Shown here: piece after piece, positions 19,969 through 28,885 of the stretch
Layout: every line of letters begins with the position of its first letter
Numbering within the stretch: position 1 is the stretch's first letter
DNA from: JAHECW01 sp964641415
Lineage (GTDB): Bacteria; Acidobacteriota; Thermoanaerobaculia; Thermoanaerobaculales; Sulfomarinibacteraceae
Direction of reading: 5' to 3'
DNA: 64,000 nt
NCBI GenBank assembly: GCA_964641415.1
Contig: CAZXMW010000005.1
Coordinates: 62,001-126,000 of the forward strand
The notes under the pieces: model-generated
What the model saw: the letters and a program-made list of their open reading frames with translations, nothing else
What the model was told of the DNA's origin: nothing
Databases searched by the model: none
Translations under genes and position numbers: made by a program

Positions 19969-21645
19969 ATGAGGATCGTCGAATGCGTGCCCAACATCTC
20001 CGAGGGTCGAGACCCTGAGATCTACAACGCGGTCGCCGCAGCGGCCGCCTCCGGATCGGGGGTCAAGCTCCTCGACGTCGATCCGGGCGAGGAGACCAAC
20101 CGCACCGTCATCACCTTCGTCGGCGAGCCCGAGGCAGTGCTCGAGGGCGCCTTCCGCCTCGTCCAGCGCTCCTTCGAGCTCATCGACATGCGCACCCACA
20201 AGGGGGCCCACGGGCGCCAGGGCGCCACCGATGTCTGCCCCTTCGTGCCGGTCGCCGGAGTGACCATGGATGACTGCGTCGAACTCGCCCGCCGTCTCGG
20301 CAAGCGGGTCGGGGAAGAGCTCGGCGTTCCGGTCTACCTGTACGAGTACGCGGCTACCCGACCCGAACGCCGATCGCTCGCGGACATCCGAAAGGGCGAG
20401 TACGAAGCGCTGCAAGAAAAGCTCGCGACACCGGAGTTCGCGCCCGACTACGGGCCGGCGGAGTTCGTGCCGAGCTTCGGCGCCATGGTCACGGGCGCCC
20501 GCAAATTCCTGGTCGCCTACAACGTCAACCTCAACGTCACGGACAAGCGGTGGGCGAATCGGGTCGCGTTCGACGTCCGTGAAACGGGCCGGACGGTCAG
20601 GGGTCCGGACGGCAAGAAGGTCGAGCAGCCGGGGATGCTCCGGGCGGTGCGGGGCGTCGGTTGGTTCATTCCGGAGTATGGCTGCGCCCAGGTCTCCATG
20701 AACCTGGTCGACCTCGACGTGACGCCGATTCACGTCGCCTTCGATGCCTGTGACGAGTCGGCGCGGAACCGCGGTCTCCGGGTCACCGGCTCCGAGCTGG
20801 TCGGGCTGGTGCCGAGGCGGGCACTGCTCGACGCCGGCCGTCATTACCTGACACGGATGGAGCGCTCGCCCGGGGTGCCCGATGCGGACATCGTGCATGC
20901 CGCGATGCGCAGCCTCGGGCTCAACGAGGTGTCCGAGTTCAAGCCGAAGGAGAAGGTCATCGAGGACATCCTGGCCCCCGAGCGGCCGCTCGCGAGTCTG
21001 AGCGTGCAGGGATTCGCCGACGAGACCTCCCGCGACTCGACGGCGCCCGGCGGCGGCTCGGTGGCGGCGCTCGCCGGCGCACTGGCGGCATCGCTTGCGG
21101 CCATGGTGGCCAATCTGCCTCACCCGAAGTCCGCGTTCGCGGGGGTTCGCGACGGGCTCGAGGAAATCGCGGTTCGCAGTCAAGAGCTCAAACAACGGCT
21201 GCTCGATGCGATCGACGAGGACACCTGGGCTTTCCAGCGCCTGGTCGACGCCAACAGGGTGTCGGGTGGAGCCAGAGCGGCGGTTGTCCGCAGCGCGACT
21301 CTCGGCGCTGCGCGAGTGCCCCTGGAGGTGGCCGAGGCCTGCCCGGAGATCATCGGTCTGTGCGCTCGGGCCCGTGAGCTCGGGATGTCGGCGTCGGCGT
21401 CGGATGCCGGTGTCGGCGCCGCCATGGCCCGAGCCGCCGCGATCGGCGCCGCCATGAATGTCCGGATCAACCTCAAGGATATCGACGACGAGCAGGCGGC
21501 GGCGATGCTCGAGCGCGCGGACTCGGCAGTGGCGGCGACCGACGAGGCGGCGACGTCGCTCATCGCCGAGGTCTGGAGGTCGCTCGGAGGGACCCCGCCC
21601 GGCTCAGGACTCAACGTCGGAAAAGGTCGCCTCAGGGGTCAATAA
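19969..21645 (+). CDS. ftcD: Bifunctional formiminotransferase-cyclodeaminase
   Basis: Transfers the formimino group of formiminoglutamate to tetrahydrofolate, then releases ammonia to give 5,10-methenyl-THF, linking histidine breakdown to one-carbon metabolism. 558 residues: formiminotransferase domain at about 1-330 (start CVPNISEGRD, THKGAHGRQGATDVCPFVP), then a helical cyclodeaminase domain at about 345-540 (TAPGGGSVAALAGALAASLAAMV). Bacteria often encode the two as separate proteins; here they are fused as in animals. No hut genes are nearby. The start at 19969 is 36 bases after gmd with a GAGGAA site, so the two may be co-transcribed. Confidence 0.92.
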   Translation: MRIVECVPNISEGRDPEIYNAVAAAAASGSGVKLLDVDPGEETNRTVITFVGEPEAVLEGAFRLVQRSFELIDMRTHKGAHGRQGATDVCPFVPVAGVTMDDCVELARRLGKRVGEELGVPVYLYEYAATRPERRSLADIRKGEYEALQEKLATPEFAPDYGPAEFVPSFGAMVTGARKFLVAYNVNLNVTDKRWANRVAFDVRETGRTVRGPDGKKVEQPGMLRAVRGVGWFIPEYGCAQVSMNLVDLDVTPIHVAFDACDESARNRGLRVTGSELVGLVPRRALLDAGRHYLTRMERSPGVPDADIVHAAMRSLGLNEVSEFKPKEKVIEDILAPERPLASLSVQGFADETSRDSTAPGGGSVAALAGALAASLAAMVANLPHPKSAFAGVRDGLEEIAVRSQELKQRLLDAIDEDTWAFQRLVDANRVSGGARAAVVRSATLGAARVPLEVAEACPEIIGLCARARELGMSASASDAGVGAAMARAAAIGAAMNVRINLKDIDDEQAAAMLERADSAVAATDEAATSLIAEVWRSLGGTPPGSGLNVGKGRLRGQ

Positions 21646-21726
21646 GCGGTAAAAAGACCGGCTCCAGTGGTCGAGGACCTGCGCCGTCGCCGGTACTCTT
21701 CTGCGCGCATGGAGGGGTCGAAGAAG

Positions 21727-22713
21727 ATGACGACACGACAGCGGGAACCAAGCCGACTCAGAAGCACGATCGCGGTCGCATTGGCCCGTGTGGTGATCCC
21801 CCTCTGGCTCGGCACCGGCGCCGTACTGAAGGTCATCGACGGCAGTCCCTCCAATCTTCCCGCGGCGCTCGTCAAGTTGCTCGGCGGTAACGGGCTCGAT
21901 CTGCGCTTCGTGCTCGAGTTTTCGATCGCTGTCGAACTCGTGGTCGTGGGTGCGATGGTGCTGCTGCCGAGCCTGGCGCGAACCGTGGGCATTGTCATGC
22001 TCACTGCCTTCGTCCCGATCCTGATCGGCGATCTGGCGCTCGGTGCATCGAGCTGCGGCTGTTTCGGTGCGGTCCAGATTCCACCGTGGGTGACCCTGGC
22101 GACGGATCTGTTCTTTCTGTTCGGTTTGATCTTCATCGCCCGCGGGGTGTCGGCGTTGGGTTTTCGGGCGACCGTGCCTGCGTGGCGGGTGTTGGCGGTC
22201 GGGGTCTGGTCGGTCGTCGCTGTGGCGGTCGCCTTCGGCGTCACCGCCGCCGGCAACAACCACAAAACCGGCAACCACGGCGATTCGCTTGTTGCGGCTG
22301 GGAACGGTCCGGAGCAGGGCTACTATCTGCCCGACTACTCGAGCTGGATCGGGCAGGAGTTCAGATCGCTCGAGCTCGCGAGCTGGATCATCGGCCTTCC
22401 TGCCGACCTCGAGCAGGGACCGCAGTACCTGATGTTCTACCGCAAGGACTGCGAGCACTGTCACGAGCTCATGGAGGTGTACTTCTCCGACCGACTGCCA
22501 CTGCCGACGACGGCCGTGGCGGTGCCCGAGCGCGTCGGCTACCCGACGGTCAACGTCCAGCCTTTTACGTGCGACGAGTGCCGGCTCGCCGAGTTGCCCG
22601 CGGGTTACGACTGGTTCCTTCAGACCCCGGTGCTGGTCAAGCTGACCGACGGCGTGGTGCAGTGCGCGGCGGAGGTCAACGTCGCCGATCCTGCCTGTCT
22701 CGACGTCTACTGA
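21727..22713 (+). CDS. MauE/DoxX-like membrane domain fused to a thioredoxin-like CxxC domain
   Basis: A 328-residue membrane protein. The N-terminal half has about four membrane helices resembling MauE/DoxX proteins, with a Cys pair C110-G-C112 (SSCGCFG) as in MauE. After another helix (about 155-180) comes an extracytoplasmic domain with FYRKDCEHCHELM (C242-x2-C245) and a second pair CDECR (C282, C285), like a thioredoxin/disulfide-interchange fold. I infer a transmembrane thiol-disulfide relay. ATG 21727 is preceded by GGAGGGG; ATG 21709 is an alternative. A weak hairpin (22746-22761) follows the stop. Confidence 0.75.
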   Translation: MTTRQREPSRLRSTIAVALARVVIPLWLGTGAVLKVIDGSPSNLPAALVKLLGGNGLDLRFVLEFSIAVELVVVGAMVLLPSLARTVGIVMLTAFVPILIGDLALGASSCGCFGAVQIPPWVTLATDLFFLFGLIFIARGVSALGFRATVPAWRVLAVGVWSVVAVAVAFGVTAAGNNHKTGNHGDSLVAAGNGPEQGYYLPDYSSWIGQEFRSLELASWIIGLPADLEQGPQYLMFYRKDCEHCHELMEVYFSDRLPLPTTAVAVPERVGYPTVNVQPFTCDECRLAELPAGYDWFLQTPVLVKLTDGVVQCAAEVNVADPACLDVY

Positions 22714-22821
22714 GCGGCGCCCGGCGCGGACTGCGCGCATGGCCGACAGTCTTGAGACTGTGTTTGCGCCCCCGGACCGGTCGGCGAGGAGTTGACCCTT
22801 CCAAAGCGGCGGAGTAGGCTG

Positions 22822-22830
22822 TGGTATAGT
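22822..22830 (+). promoter_or_regulatory. Extended -10 promoter for the OmpA-like lipoprotein gene
   Basis: TGGTATAGT (TG-n-TATAGT) 64 bases before the start codon. A TTGACC at 22792 is too far (27-base spacer) to be its -35 box, so recognition would depend on the extended -10. Confidence 0.4.
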
Positions 22831-22893
22831 TCGACGCGCGATGCGGTATGCACGCACAAGTTCAAATCGAGAACCAACAAATGGAGGTGTATG

Positions 22894-23535
22894 ATGCGAA
22901 AGTTCGTATCCCCGGCGATCGTCATTCTGCTCGTGGCGGGGCTCACCGTCACCGGATGCGCGACCAAGAAGTACGTGCAGGAATCGGTGGCAAACTCCGA
23001 GGCGGTCACCAACGGCAAGATCGGTGAGGTTCAGTCGTCGGTCGAGATCAACCAGAAGGAGATCTCGGGGCTGCAGCAGAAGGACGCCGAGCTGCAGGCG
23101 CAGATCGACAAGATGAGCGCCACGGCCAAGGAAGCGCTCGAGCGTGCCACGAAGGCCGGCAAGCTCGCAGAGGGCACCTTCATCGCCGAGACCATCCTGA
23201 CCGACGACGACGTTCGGTTCGGCTTCGACAACTACAGGCTGTCGGACGAGGCCGAGGCGGCTCTCGACGCCTTCGCCAAGCAGGTGCTGGACATGAACGT
23301 CGGCGCATACCTGGAGATCCAGGGTCATACCGACAATATCGGCAGCGAGAGCTACAACCTCAGCCTCGGCTACAAGCGTGCCGAGCAGGTCATGAAGTAT
23401 CTTTCTTCCGAAAAGGGCTTCCCGCTGCACCGCATGAACGTGACGTCGTACGGTGAGTACAAGCCGATCGCCGACAACGGAACCAGCGCGGGCCGCGCCC
23501 AGAACCGGCGTGTCGCCCTTGTGCTGATGAAATAA
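22894..23535 (+). CDS. OmpA-family (Pal-like) outer-membrane lipoprotein
   Basis: A 213-residue lipoprotein. The signal peptide ends in the lipobox VTGC with lipidated Cys22. A helical coiled-coil region (about 30-90, Q/E/K-rich, resembling Lpp) is followed by a C-terminal OmpA/Pal peptidoglycan-binding domain with FGFDNYRLSDEAEAAL and the hallmark IQGHTDNIGSESYNLSLGYKRA and AQNRRV. It tethers the outer membrane to peptidoglycan. GGAGG at 22883-22887 suits ATG 22894; ATG 22891 directly precedes it. It is monocistronic, with an upstream promoter and a downstream terminator. Confidence 0.92.
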   Translation: MRKFVSPAIVILLVAGLTVTGCATKKYVQESVANSEAVTNGKIGEVQSSVEINQKEISGLQQKDAELQAQIDKMSATAKEALERATKAGKLAEGTFIAETILTDDDVRFGFDNYRLSDEAEAALDAFAKQVLDMNVGAYLEIQGHTDNIGSESYNLSLGYKRAEQVMKYLSSEKGFPLHRMNVTSYGEYKPIADNGTSAGRAQNRRVALVLMK

Positions 23536-23559
23536 CGAAGCGCGGCTGACTTCAATCTC

Positions 23560-23590
23560 GAGCCCGGGCGCATCGCGTTCGGGCTCTTTT
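23560..23590 (+). terminator. Rho-independent terminator of the OmpA-like gene
   Basis: GAGCCCG (23560-23566) / CGGGCTC (23580-23586) with a further inner GCG/CGC pairing, followed by TTTT (23587-23590), 25 bases after the stop codon. Confidence 0.85.
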
Positions 23591-23660
23591 CTGTGCTCAC
23601 ATCCAGGGTGTCGCAGCGCGCCGAGACACGCGGAATTCGAGATGCGGTAAGGTCGTCATC

Positions 23661-24152
23661 ATGACATCCGTGCGAATGCAGGTGCTCGGCGTGTTCGGTG
23701 GTGGCGTCGCGACGGCGGAGGAAGAAGCGATCGCCGAGCGAATCGGCGCGACTGCGGCGCGCTGCGGTTGGGTGGTGCTGACCGGAGGTGGTCCCGGAGT
23801 CATGGCCGGCGCAAGCCGCGGGGCGGTGGAAGCGGGTGGTCTGACCGTGGCGATTCTCCCGACCGCTCATCCCGAGCATGGCTATCCGAACCCGTGGGTC
23901 CACGTTCCGGTCTTCACCGGCGCCGGCAACGCTCGAAACGCATTCAACGTGCTGTCGGTGGATCTGTGCGTCGTCATCGGCGGCGCCGCCGGGACGTTGT
24001 CCGAAATCGCCCTGGCGCTCAAGAACGGGGTTCCGGTTTGGGCGTGGCGCAGCTGGAGGATCGAAGACACGCGCGGCTCTCTGCCGCACGATCTGCGGGT
24101 GTTCGACGACATCGACGAGCTCGTCGGCGCGTTGGAGGACACACTCGTGTGA
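23661..24152 (+). CDS. TIGR00725/LOG-family Rossmann protein
   Basis: A 163-residue cytosolic protein of the LOG/YvdD-like superfamily (often misnamed lysine decarboxylase). It has the glycine-rich nucleotide loop TGGGPGVMAG (41-50) and the second phosphate loop IGGAAGTLSE (106-115), both typical. Classical LOG proteins are cytokinin-riboside 5'-monophosphate phosphoribohydrolases; the TIGR00725 branch has no settled substrate. The PGGxGTxxE active motif appears as GGAAGTLSE, keeping the glutamate. ATG 23661 is used; ATG 23676 is an alternative. Confidence 0.85.
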   Translation: MTSVRMQVLGVFGGGVATAEEEAIAERIGATAARCGWVVLTGGGPGVMAGASRGAVEAGGLTVAILPTAHPEHGYPNPWVHVPVFTGAGNARNAFNVLSVDLCVVIGGAAGTLSEIALALKNGVPVWAWRSWRIEDTRGSLPHDLRVFDDIDELVGALEDTLV

Positions 24153-24418
24153 TGGGGTGACGGGCTGACGGCGACCTTCCTACGGCGATCGATGGCGGTT
24201 CGAACCGGAATGGGCGCGTTTCCGGCGGACGTGCCGTGTCACACGATTCTGGCAAGGAGCGCGCTCGGGACGTCGATGCCCTGCGGGCCCGAACATCGTT
24301 CGATGGAGCAATCGCGGAGCCCAGTCGCGGTGGGTTGTGGGCGCGAACCGGCTCCGTCGTGGCCGGCGGAACCGGAAATCCACTGTCGCCGCAAGAAAGA
24401 GGGCTCATCGGGCAAGGG

Positions 24419-24789
24419 CAAGGGAACGGCCACGGATACTGACACGGCCACGGATCCGGCCATGGATACGGATCCGGCCACGGATTCGGACACGGCCACG
24501 GACACGGACACGGATACGGACACGGCCACGGCCATGGATACGGACACGGCCACGGATCCGGCCACGGATCCGGCCACGGATTCGGCCACGGACACGGCCA
24601 CGGACACGGACACGGATACGGACACGGCCACGGCCATGGATACGGACACGGCCACGGATCCGGCCACGGCCACGGATACGGACACGGCCACGGATCCGGG
24701 AACGGCCACGGATCCGGCCGCGGGTACGGATACGGATACGGATACGGATACGGATACGGCCACGGCCACGGATACGGACACGGGCGCGG
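24419..24789. repeat. Hexanucleotide satellite (ACGGAY / ACGGCC units)
   Basis: About 370 bases built almost only from hexamers such as CGGATA, CGGACA, CGGCCA and CGGATC. A higher-order duplication is visible: the segment around the CATGGATACGG word at 24533 recurs 102 bases (17 hexamers) later at 24635. The last part is a homogeneous run of GGATAC units (24727-24756). Because the unit length is a multiple of three, frames stay open and read as dipeptide repeats (DT, RI/RP, VS), but there is no credible start or codon pattern, so I treat it as non-coding. It fills the gap between the LOG gene and the OPT transporter; the remaining flanks (24153-24418 and 24790-24820) show nothing recognisable. 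Confidence 0.9.
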
Positions 24790-24828
24790 GAGTGCGCTAC
24801 CATCTTGCGAACCCGCACTGGAGGAATG

Positions 24829-27003
24829 ATGCAGGACTCCCGACCCGTCAAATCCAAGCTGCTCCCCGACAACGCGTACCGGAAGCTCGAGCCGGGCGAG
24901 ACCTACAGCCCGGTCGTCCCGGCCGACGATCTGCGGCCCGAGGTGACCCTGTGGTCCATCGGTGTCGGCGTCGCCATGGTCGTGCTGTTCACCGTGGCAG
25001 GCGCCTACATGGCGCTTCGGGCCGGCAACGCCATCGAGGTCTCCATTCCCATCGCGATCCTCGCGATCTTCCTCGGTCGGTTGAAGGCTCTACGCAGCAC
25101 CATTTTAGAGAATGTCATGGTGCAGTCAGTGGGCCAGGCGGCCGGCGTTGTCGCCGCCGGGGCCACCTTCGTGGTTCCGGCCATGTATATCAATCAGGTA
25201 TCGGTCGCCTGGTGGCAGATCTTCCTGGCCTGCTTCATCGGCGGTTCCCTGGGAGTGGTGCTCATCATTCCGCTGCGCAAGTACTTCGTCAAGGATCTCC
25301 ACGGCGAGCTGCCGTTTCCCGAGGCGACCGCGATCAACAACATCCTGGTCACCGGCGAGAGCTCGGCCGGCGGCGCGGGCAAGATCCTGCTCATCTCGTT
25401 CGCGGTCGGCGCTCTGTTCGACTTTTCGGTGGAAGCGCTCCACCTGTGGAACGGCGAGCTGTCGAGCTCGGTTCTGCTCGGCGGGTTGGGAGAGGGCCTG
25501 CGCCTCGAGATCCAGCTCACCGCCATCGCAGCGCTGTTCGGTCTCGGCTACATCATCGGCATTCGGTATGCCTCCATCATCGCCTCGGGCTCGGTTCTCG
25601 CCATGCTCGTGATGGTGCCCGCCATCTACCTCTTCGGCAGGAACATGGGGGCTTTCGACTATGCCGGGACCAGCTATGCCATCGCCGAGATGGACGCGGT
25701 CGCCATCTTCGGCGCCTTTGTCAAGCCCATCGGTATCGGCGCCATCGCGGTCTCGGGGATGATCGGTATTCTGAGGATGTGGAAGATCGTCGCGTCGTCG
25801 GTGACTCTCGGGTTCAAGGGATTTTCCAGGGCGGCAGCGGGCGAGAACGAGGCCACCGAGCGGACCCAGCGCGACATGGCCCCGAAGAACGTCATCCTGA
25901 TTCAGATCGCGACCGCCCTCGCGATGGGGATCCTGTTCGTGGTCGTGTCGCTCATCACTCCGGGCGACTCCGGGGCCGCTGCGTACGGGCTCGGTGCGAG
26001 TCTCAAGTTCGGCCTGGTCGGCATGGTGGTCGGCTTTCTCCTCAGTTTTCTGTTCACGCCGGTCGCCGCTCAGGCCATCGCCATCGTCGGCGTCAACCCG
26101 GTGTCCGGGATGACCCTCATCACCGTGGTCCTGGCGATCGGTTGCATGATCTTCGCGGGTGTCGGCGGTACGGCGGGGATGATCATCGCGCTCATCATCG
26201 GCACCGCGGTCTGCACGGCCCTGTCGACATCCGGCGCGCTGATCACCGATTTCAAGATCGGCTACTGGCTCGGATCGACGCCGCGCAACCAGGAGCGCTG
26301 GAAGTTCCTGGGCATGCTCGTTGCCGCCCTGGTGGTGGCCGCGGTCATCCCGCTCATGGACGCGTCGTACCACTTTCTCGTAGAGGACCCGGTGACCGGC
26401 AAGCTGGTGTCCAACGAGCAGGTTCTCCCGGCGCCTCAGGCCAACATGATCGCCGCGGTCTCGCGCGGTCTCATGGATGACCCCGCCAACCAACCCTGGC
26501 TACTCTACGGCCTCGGCGGCGCGGTCGCTCTCATGCTCCTGATGTCCGGAGTTCCGATGCTCGCCTTCGCTCTCGGCATGTACCTGCCGATCTCCATCAA
26601 CGCCGCCGTCCTGGCGGGAGCAGCGGCGGCGTGGGTCATTTCGCGGACCGGCGGAAGCGAGGAGGCGAGAAGGGCCCGAGCCGATCAGGGGATCCTGATT
26701 GCGTCGGGGCTGATGGCGGGTGCGGCGATCTTCGGTGTCGTGACGGCGGTGCTTCGACTTCCGAAGATCGGCGCGCCGATCCAGTTCCTGAGCGTGGGCG
26801 TTGATTTCTCGCTCGAGGAGGTTCCCGGCGCCGAGGGCATTCAGACCCTCAGGGAGGTCGCCGCCCACTGGTACGAGGGCTTCCAGGGCCAGATGATCGG
26901 GCTCGTCATGCTGATCCTGCTCGCCGTAGCCTGCTACCTCCTGGCCCGCGTCGGCGCCGGCTGGGCGCTGGCCGCCGAAGACAGCGACGGAGTTGAAAGT
27001 TGA
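24829..27003 (+). CDS. OPT-family oligopeptide/metal-chelate transporter
   Basis: A 724-residue inner-membrane transporter with roughly 15 hydrophobic helices. OPT landmarks include an N-terminal soluble start, GAYMALRAGNAIEVSIPIAI in the first transmembrane segment, and the conserved HGELPFPEATAINNILVTGE loop. Prokaryotic OPT proteins import oligopeptides or siderophore-like compounds using proton gradients; the substrate cannot be read here. GGAGGA (24820-24825) precedes ATG 24829 (ATG 24826 is adjacent). It starts about 40 bases after the hexamer satellite, which therefore occupies its promoter region. Confidence 0.92.
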   Translation: MQDSRPVKSKLLPDNAYRKLEPGETYSPVVPADDLRPEVTLWSIGVGVAMVVLFTVAGAYMALRAGNAIEVSIPIAILAIFLGRLKALRSTILENVMVQSVGQAAGVVAAGATFVVPAMYINQVSVAWWQIFLACFIGGSLGVVLIIPLRKYFVKDLHGELPFPEATAINNILVTGESSAGGAGKILLISFAVGALFDFSVEALHLWNGELSSSVLLGGLGEGLRLEIQLTAIAALFGLGYIIGIRYASIIASGSVLAMLVMVPAIYLFGRNMGAFDYAGTSYAIAEMDAVAIFGAFVKPIGIGAIAVSGMIGILRMWKIVASSVTLGFKGFSRAAAGENEATERTQRDMAPKNVILIQIATALAMGILFVVVSLITPGDSGAAAYGLGASLKFGLVGMVVGFLLSFLFTPVAAQAIAIVGVNPVSGMTLITVVLAIGCMIFAGVGGTAGMIIALIIGTAVCTALSTSGALITDFKIGYWLGSTPRNQERWKFLGMLVAALVVAAVIPLMDASYHFLVEDPVTGKLVSNEQVLPAPQANMIAAVSRGLMDDPANQPWLLYGLGGAVALMLLMSGVPMLAFALGMYLPISINAAVLAGAAAAWVISRTGGSEEARRARADQGILIASGLMAGAAIFGVVTAVLRLPKIGAPIQFLSVGVDFSLEEVPGAEGIQTLREVAAHWYEGFQGQMIGLVMLILLAVACYLLARVGAGWALAAEDSDGVES

Positions 27004-27013
27004 GAATTGAGAG

Positions 27014-27041
27014 TTGAGAGTTCTGAACTCAGAACTCTCAA
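27014..27041. repeat. AT-rich dispersed repeat, copy 2, palindromic
   Basis: TTGAGAGTTCTGA (27014-27026) and its exact complement TCAGAACTCTCAA (27029-27041) separated by two bases, between convergent genes. It shares the GAGTTGAGA/AATTGAGA words with the copies near 34.1, 56.9 and 61.3 kb and may also act as a bidirectional terminator, though it lacks a T-run. Confidence 0.6.
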
Positions 27042-27048
27042 CCCTGAC

Positions 27049-27747
27049 CTACTCCAACGTCACCCGGGCATCGCCGACGCCGATCGAGATCTCGATCGTG
27101 TGATCGCCTGCCCCGGTCCACTCGGCTGAGTGGCCGACGAGCCCTGAGGAGGCGATGCGCTGGCCGCGCACGGTCAGCCGGGCGTCGCCGACGCCGCCCG
27201 AACCGTTGACGGCGCCGTAGTTCTCCGCGGCCGCCTGAACCGTCGCATCACCGACGCCGAGGTCGATGAAGACGTCGCCAGACACCGCTTCGGCCTCGAC
27301 GTCGCCGACACCGACATCGACGGTGAGCGTGCCCGCGAGGTTCTCGACGACGATGTCGCCGACGCCGAGATCGATGGCGATCGCGAGGCGGGACGGCAGC
27401 TCGATCGTCCAGTCCTCCTCGAAGTGGCGGTTGTCTCTGTCGGTTTCGATCTCGATTCGGAACACCCCCTTGGCGGCGTCCATGCGAAGCTCGGCTTCCT
27501 CGACCTCACGACGGGCCTTCTTCATCGAGGAGAAGAAGCCGCCTCGCCTCGGCTCCAGATCGACCGAGACCACGACCTCGTCGATGCCGGCATTGCCGAC
27601 GACCTCGACGTCTCCGACTCCGACGTCCAGCAGGACCTTGTCGATCCCGGCCGCTGGTGCTCGTCCTTCGAGGGAGCGGGAGTCGTCTGCCCAGGCGGTG
27701 CCGGCGACCAGCGCGGCGAGACCGATGACCAACCAAGTTTTCCTCAT
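27049..27747 (-). CDS. Secreted protein with repeated G-V-G-D beta motifs
   Basis: A 232-residue exported protein: signal peptide (MRKTWLVIGLAALVAGTAWA, cleavage after AWA) followed by a beta-rich region in which LDVGVGD-like motifs recur about six times (roughly residues 36, 121, 137, 155, 180, 218). Spacing and the alternating hydrophobic residues suggest a beta-helix or adhesin-like sheet, related to the DUF4097 family of the upstream neighbour. The start at 27747 follows GAGGAGGAA; longer in-frame starts lack a signal peptide. Last gene of a three-gene minus-strand operon. Function unknown. Confidence 0.75.
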   Translation of the reverse strand: MRKTWLVIGLAALVAGTAWADDSRSLEGRAPAAGIDKVLLDVGVGDVEVVGNAGIDEVVVSVDLEPRRGGFFSSMKKARREVEEAELRMDAAKGVFRIEIETDRDNRHFEEDWTIELPSRLAIAIDLGVGDIVVENLAGTLTVDVGVGDVEAEAVSGDVFIDLGVGDATVQAAAENYGAVNGSGGVGDARLTVRGQRIASSGLVGHSAEWTGAGDHTIEISIGVGDARVTLE

Positions 27748-27885
27748 GGGTTCCTCCTCGCCGCGGGACCTCGTGCGGCGTCGTGAAGTCAAACGGAAAG
27801 GATGATCAAAGGTTCTCGGGCCCGGTGAGGCGCTGAGCGTCCTCGTGGTCGGCGAGCGACCGGGCAGCGGGTGCGGTTCGACCGG

Positions 27886-28872
27886 TTATGGCTCCGTGTT
27901 GACCGAACCGCCCCACCAGGTCCCGGCCGCGAGGGTGACGTCGCCGGATGCCGACTCGACGTGAATCTCGGGTCCGTCGCCGGTCAGGCTGATGGTGTTG
28001 CCCGCGTCGTTGACCAGGCCGGCGAAGTCGGAGCGGACATGACCGGCGATGGTGCGCAGGCTGCCCCGCGGCGAGGTGCTCTCGGGGATCGTGATCCGGA
28101 TCCGCCCGGAATCACTGCGGACCACCACCCGATGGTCGGTGTCGAGCCGGTCCCAGGACAACGTGATCCGGCCGGTGGCCGTCACGACCTCGGCGTCGCC
28201 GGACAGATTGTTCATCCAGACGCTGCCCGAAGCGGTGTCGACGCGGACCTCTTGGGCGCCTCCGGCGACATCGATGTTGCCCGACGAGGTCCGGGCGAAC
28301 AACCGCTCGAGCGGCCGCACCAGGTCGAGCCGAGAGCCGCCGGATGCCGTCCGGATGTCGACCGTTGCAGCGGCCCCGACCAACTCGATATCACCGGTCG
28401 CGGTACGAAGGTAGAGCGGGCGAGCCTCGGGCAGGTCGCCCTGAATCGAGATCGAGCCGCCGGTCGTCGTGATGTCGGGAATGACGTGGTGGGGCACCAG
28501 GAAATCGAGCCTCGACCGTGCGGTGAGAATCCCGAGGCCGAGAAACCCCAGACGACCCGGGTTGACGGTGATGCTGATCCTGTCAACGCCGACCTCGACC
28601 TTGGGCGTGAAAGCGTCGATGAACTGTTCCGCGCGCTGCTCGCCGACGCCCGAGATTCGAAGGTCGGTGGCGACCTCGATCTGGCTCACGTCACCGGTCC
28701 GAAGCCGGAGATCGACGGTTGCGGCGTCAATCGCGAGTCGGGTGTCGGCCGGAGCCGCAAAAGCCTGGACGCTCGAGTGTTCCCGCTGCGCCGCCGGCGC
28801 AGTGGTGGAGACGAGCGACGCGAGCCCGGTTCCGACCACAGTCAGCGCGTAAACCAAGCGGGATGGACCCAT
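27886..28872 (-). CDS. DUF4097-family secreted beta-strand repeat protein
   Basis: A 328-residue exported protein with an N-terminal signal peptide (hydrophobic VYALTVVGTGLASLV, Ala-rich cleavage region TAPAAA/Q). The body consists of repeated short strands of the form 'tatGdIel', 'tasGgsrL', 'tsSGnIdV', 'taSGsVwm', 'tatGrItL', 'sdSGrIri' and 'saSGdVtL', the DUF4097 right-handed beta-helix pattern. AGGAG seven bases before ATG 28872 fixes the start. It sits 13 bases after the upstream TPR gene, so it is in the same operon. Proteins of this kind often accompany ECF sigma/anti-sigma genes, which are absent here; the role is unknown. Confidence 0.82.
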   Translation of the reverse strand: MGPSRLVYALTVVGTGLASLVSTTAPAAQREHSSVQAFAAPADTRLAIDAATVDLRLRTGDVSQIEVATDLRISGVGEQRAEQFIDAFTPKVEVGVDRISITVNPGRLGFLGLGILTARSRLDFLVPHHVIPDITTTGGSISIQGDLPEARPLYLRTATGDIELVGAAATVDIRTASGGSRLDLVRPLERLFARTSSGNIDVAGGAQEVRVDTASGSVWMNNLSGDAEVVTATGRITLSWDRLDTDHRVVVRSDSGRIRITIPESTSPRGSLRTIAGHVRSDFAGLVNDAGNTISLTGDGPEIHVESASGDVTLAAGTWWGGSVNTEP

Positions 28873-28885
28873 CAGACTGCTCCTG

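Noticed and set aside
24419..24789. Possible CRISPR array
   Set aside because: There are no unique spacers and no constant 25-40 base repeats; the region is a continuous hexamer array.
24192..26480. Long plus-strand frame running through the hexamer satellite into the OPT gene
   Set aside because: It overlaps the OPT transporter in another frame, and its first part is only DT-type dipeptides from the hexamer repeat.
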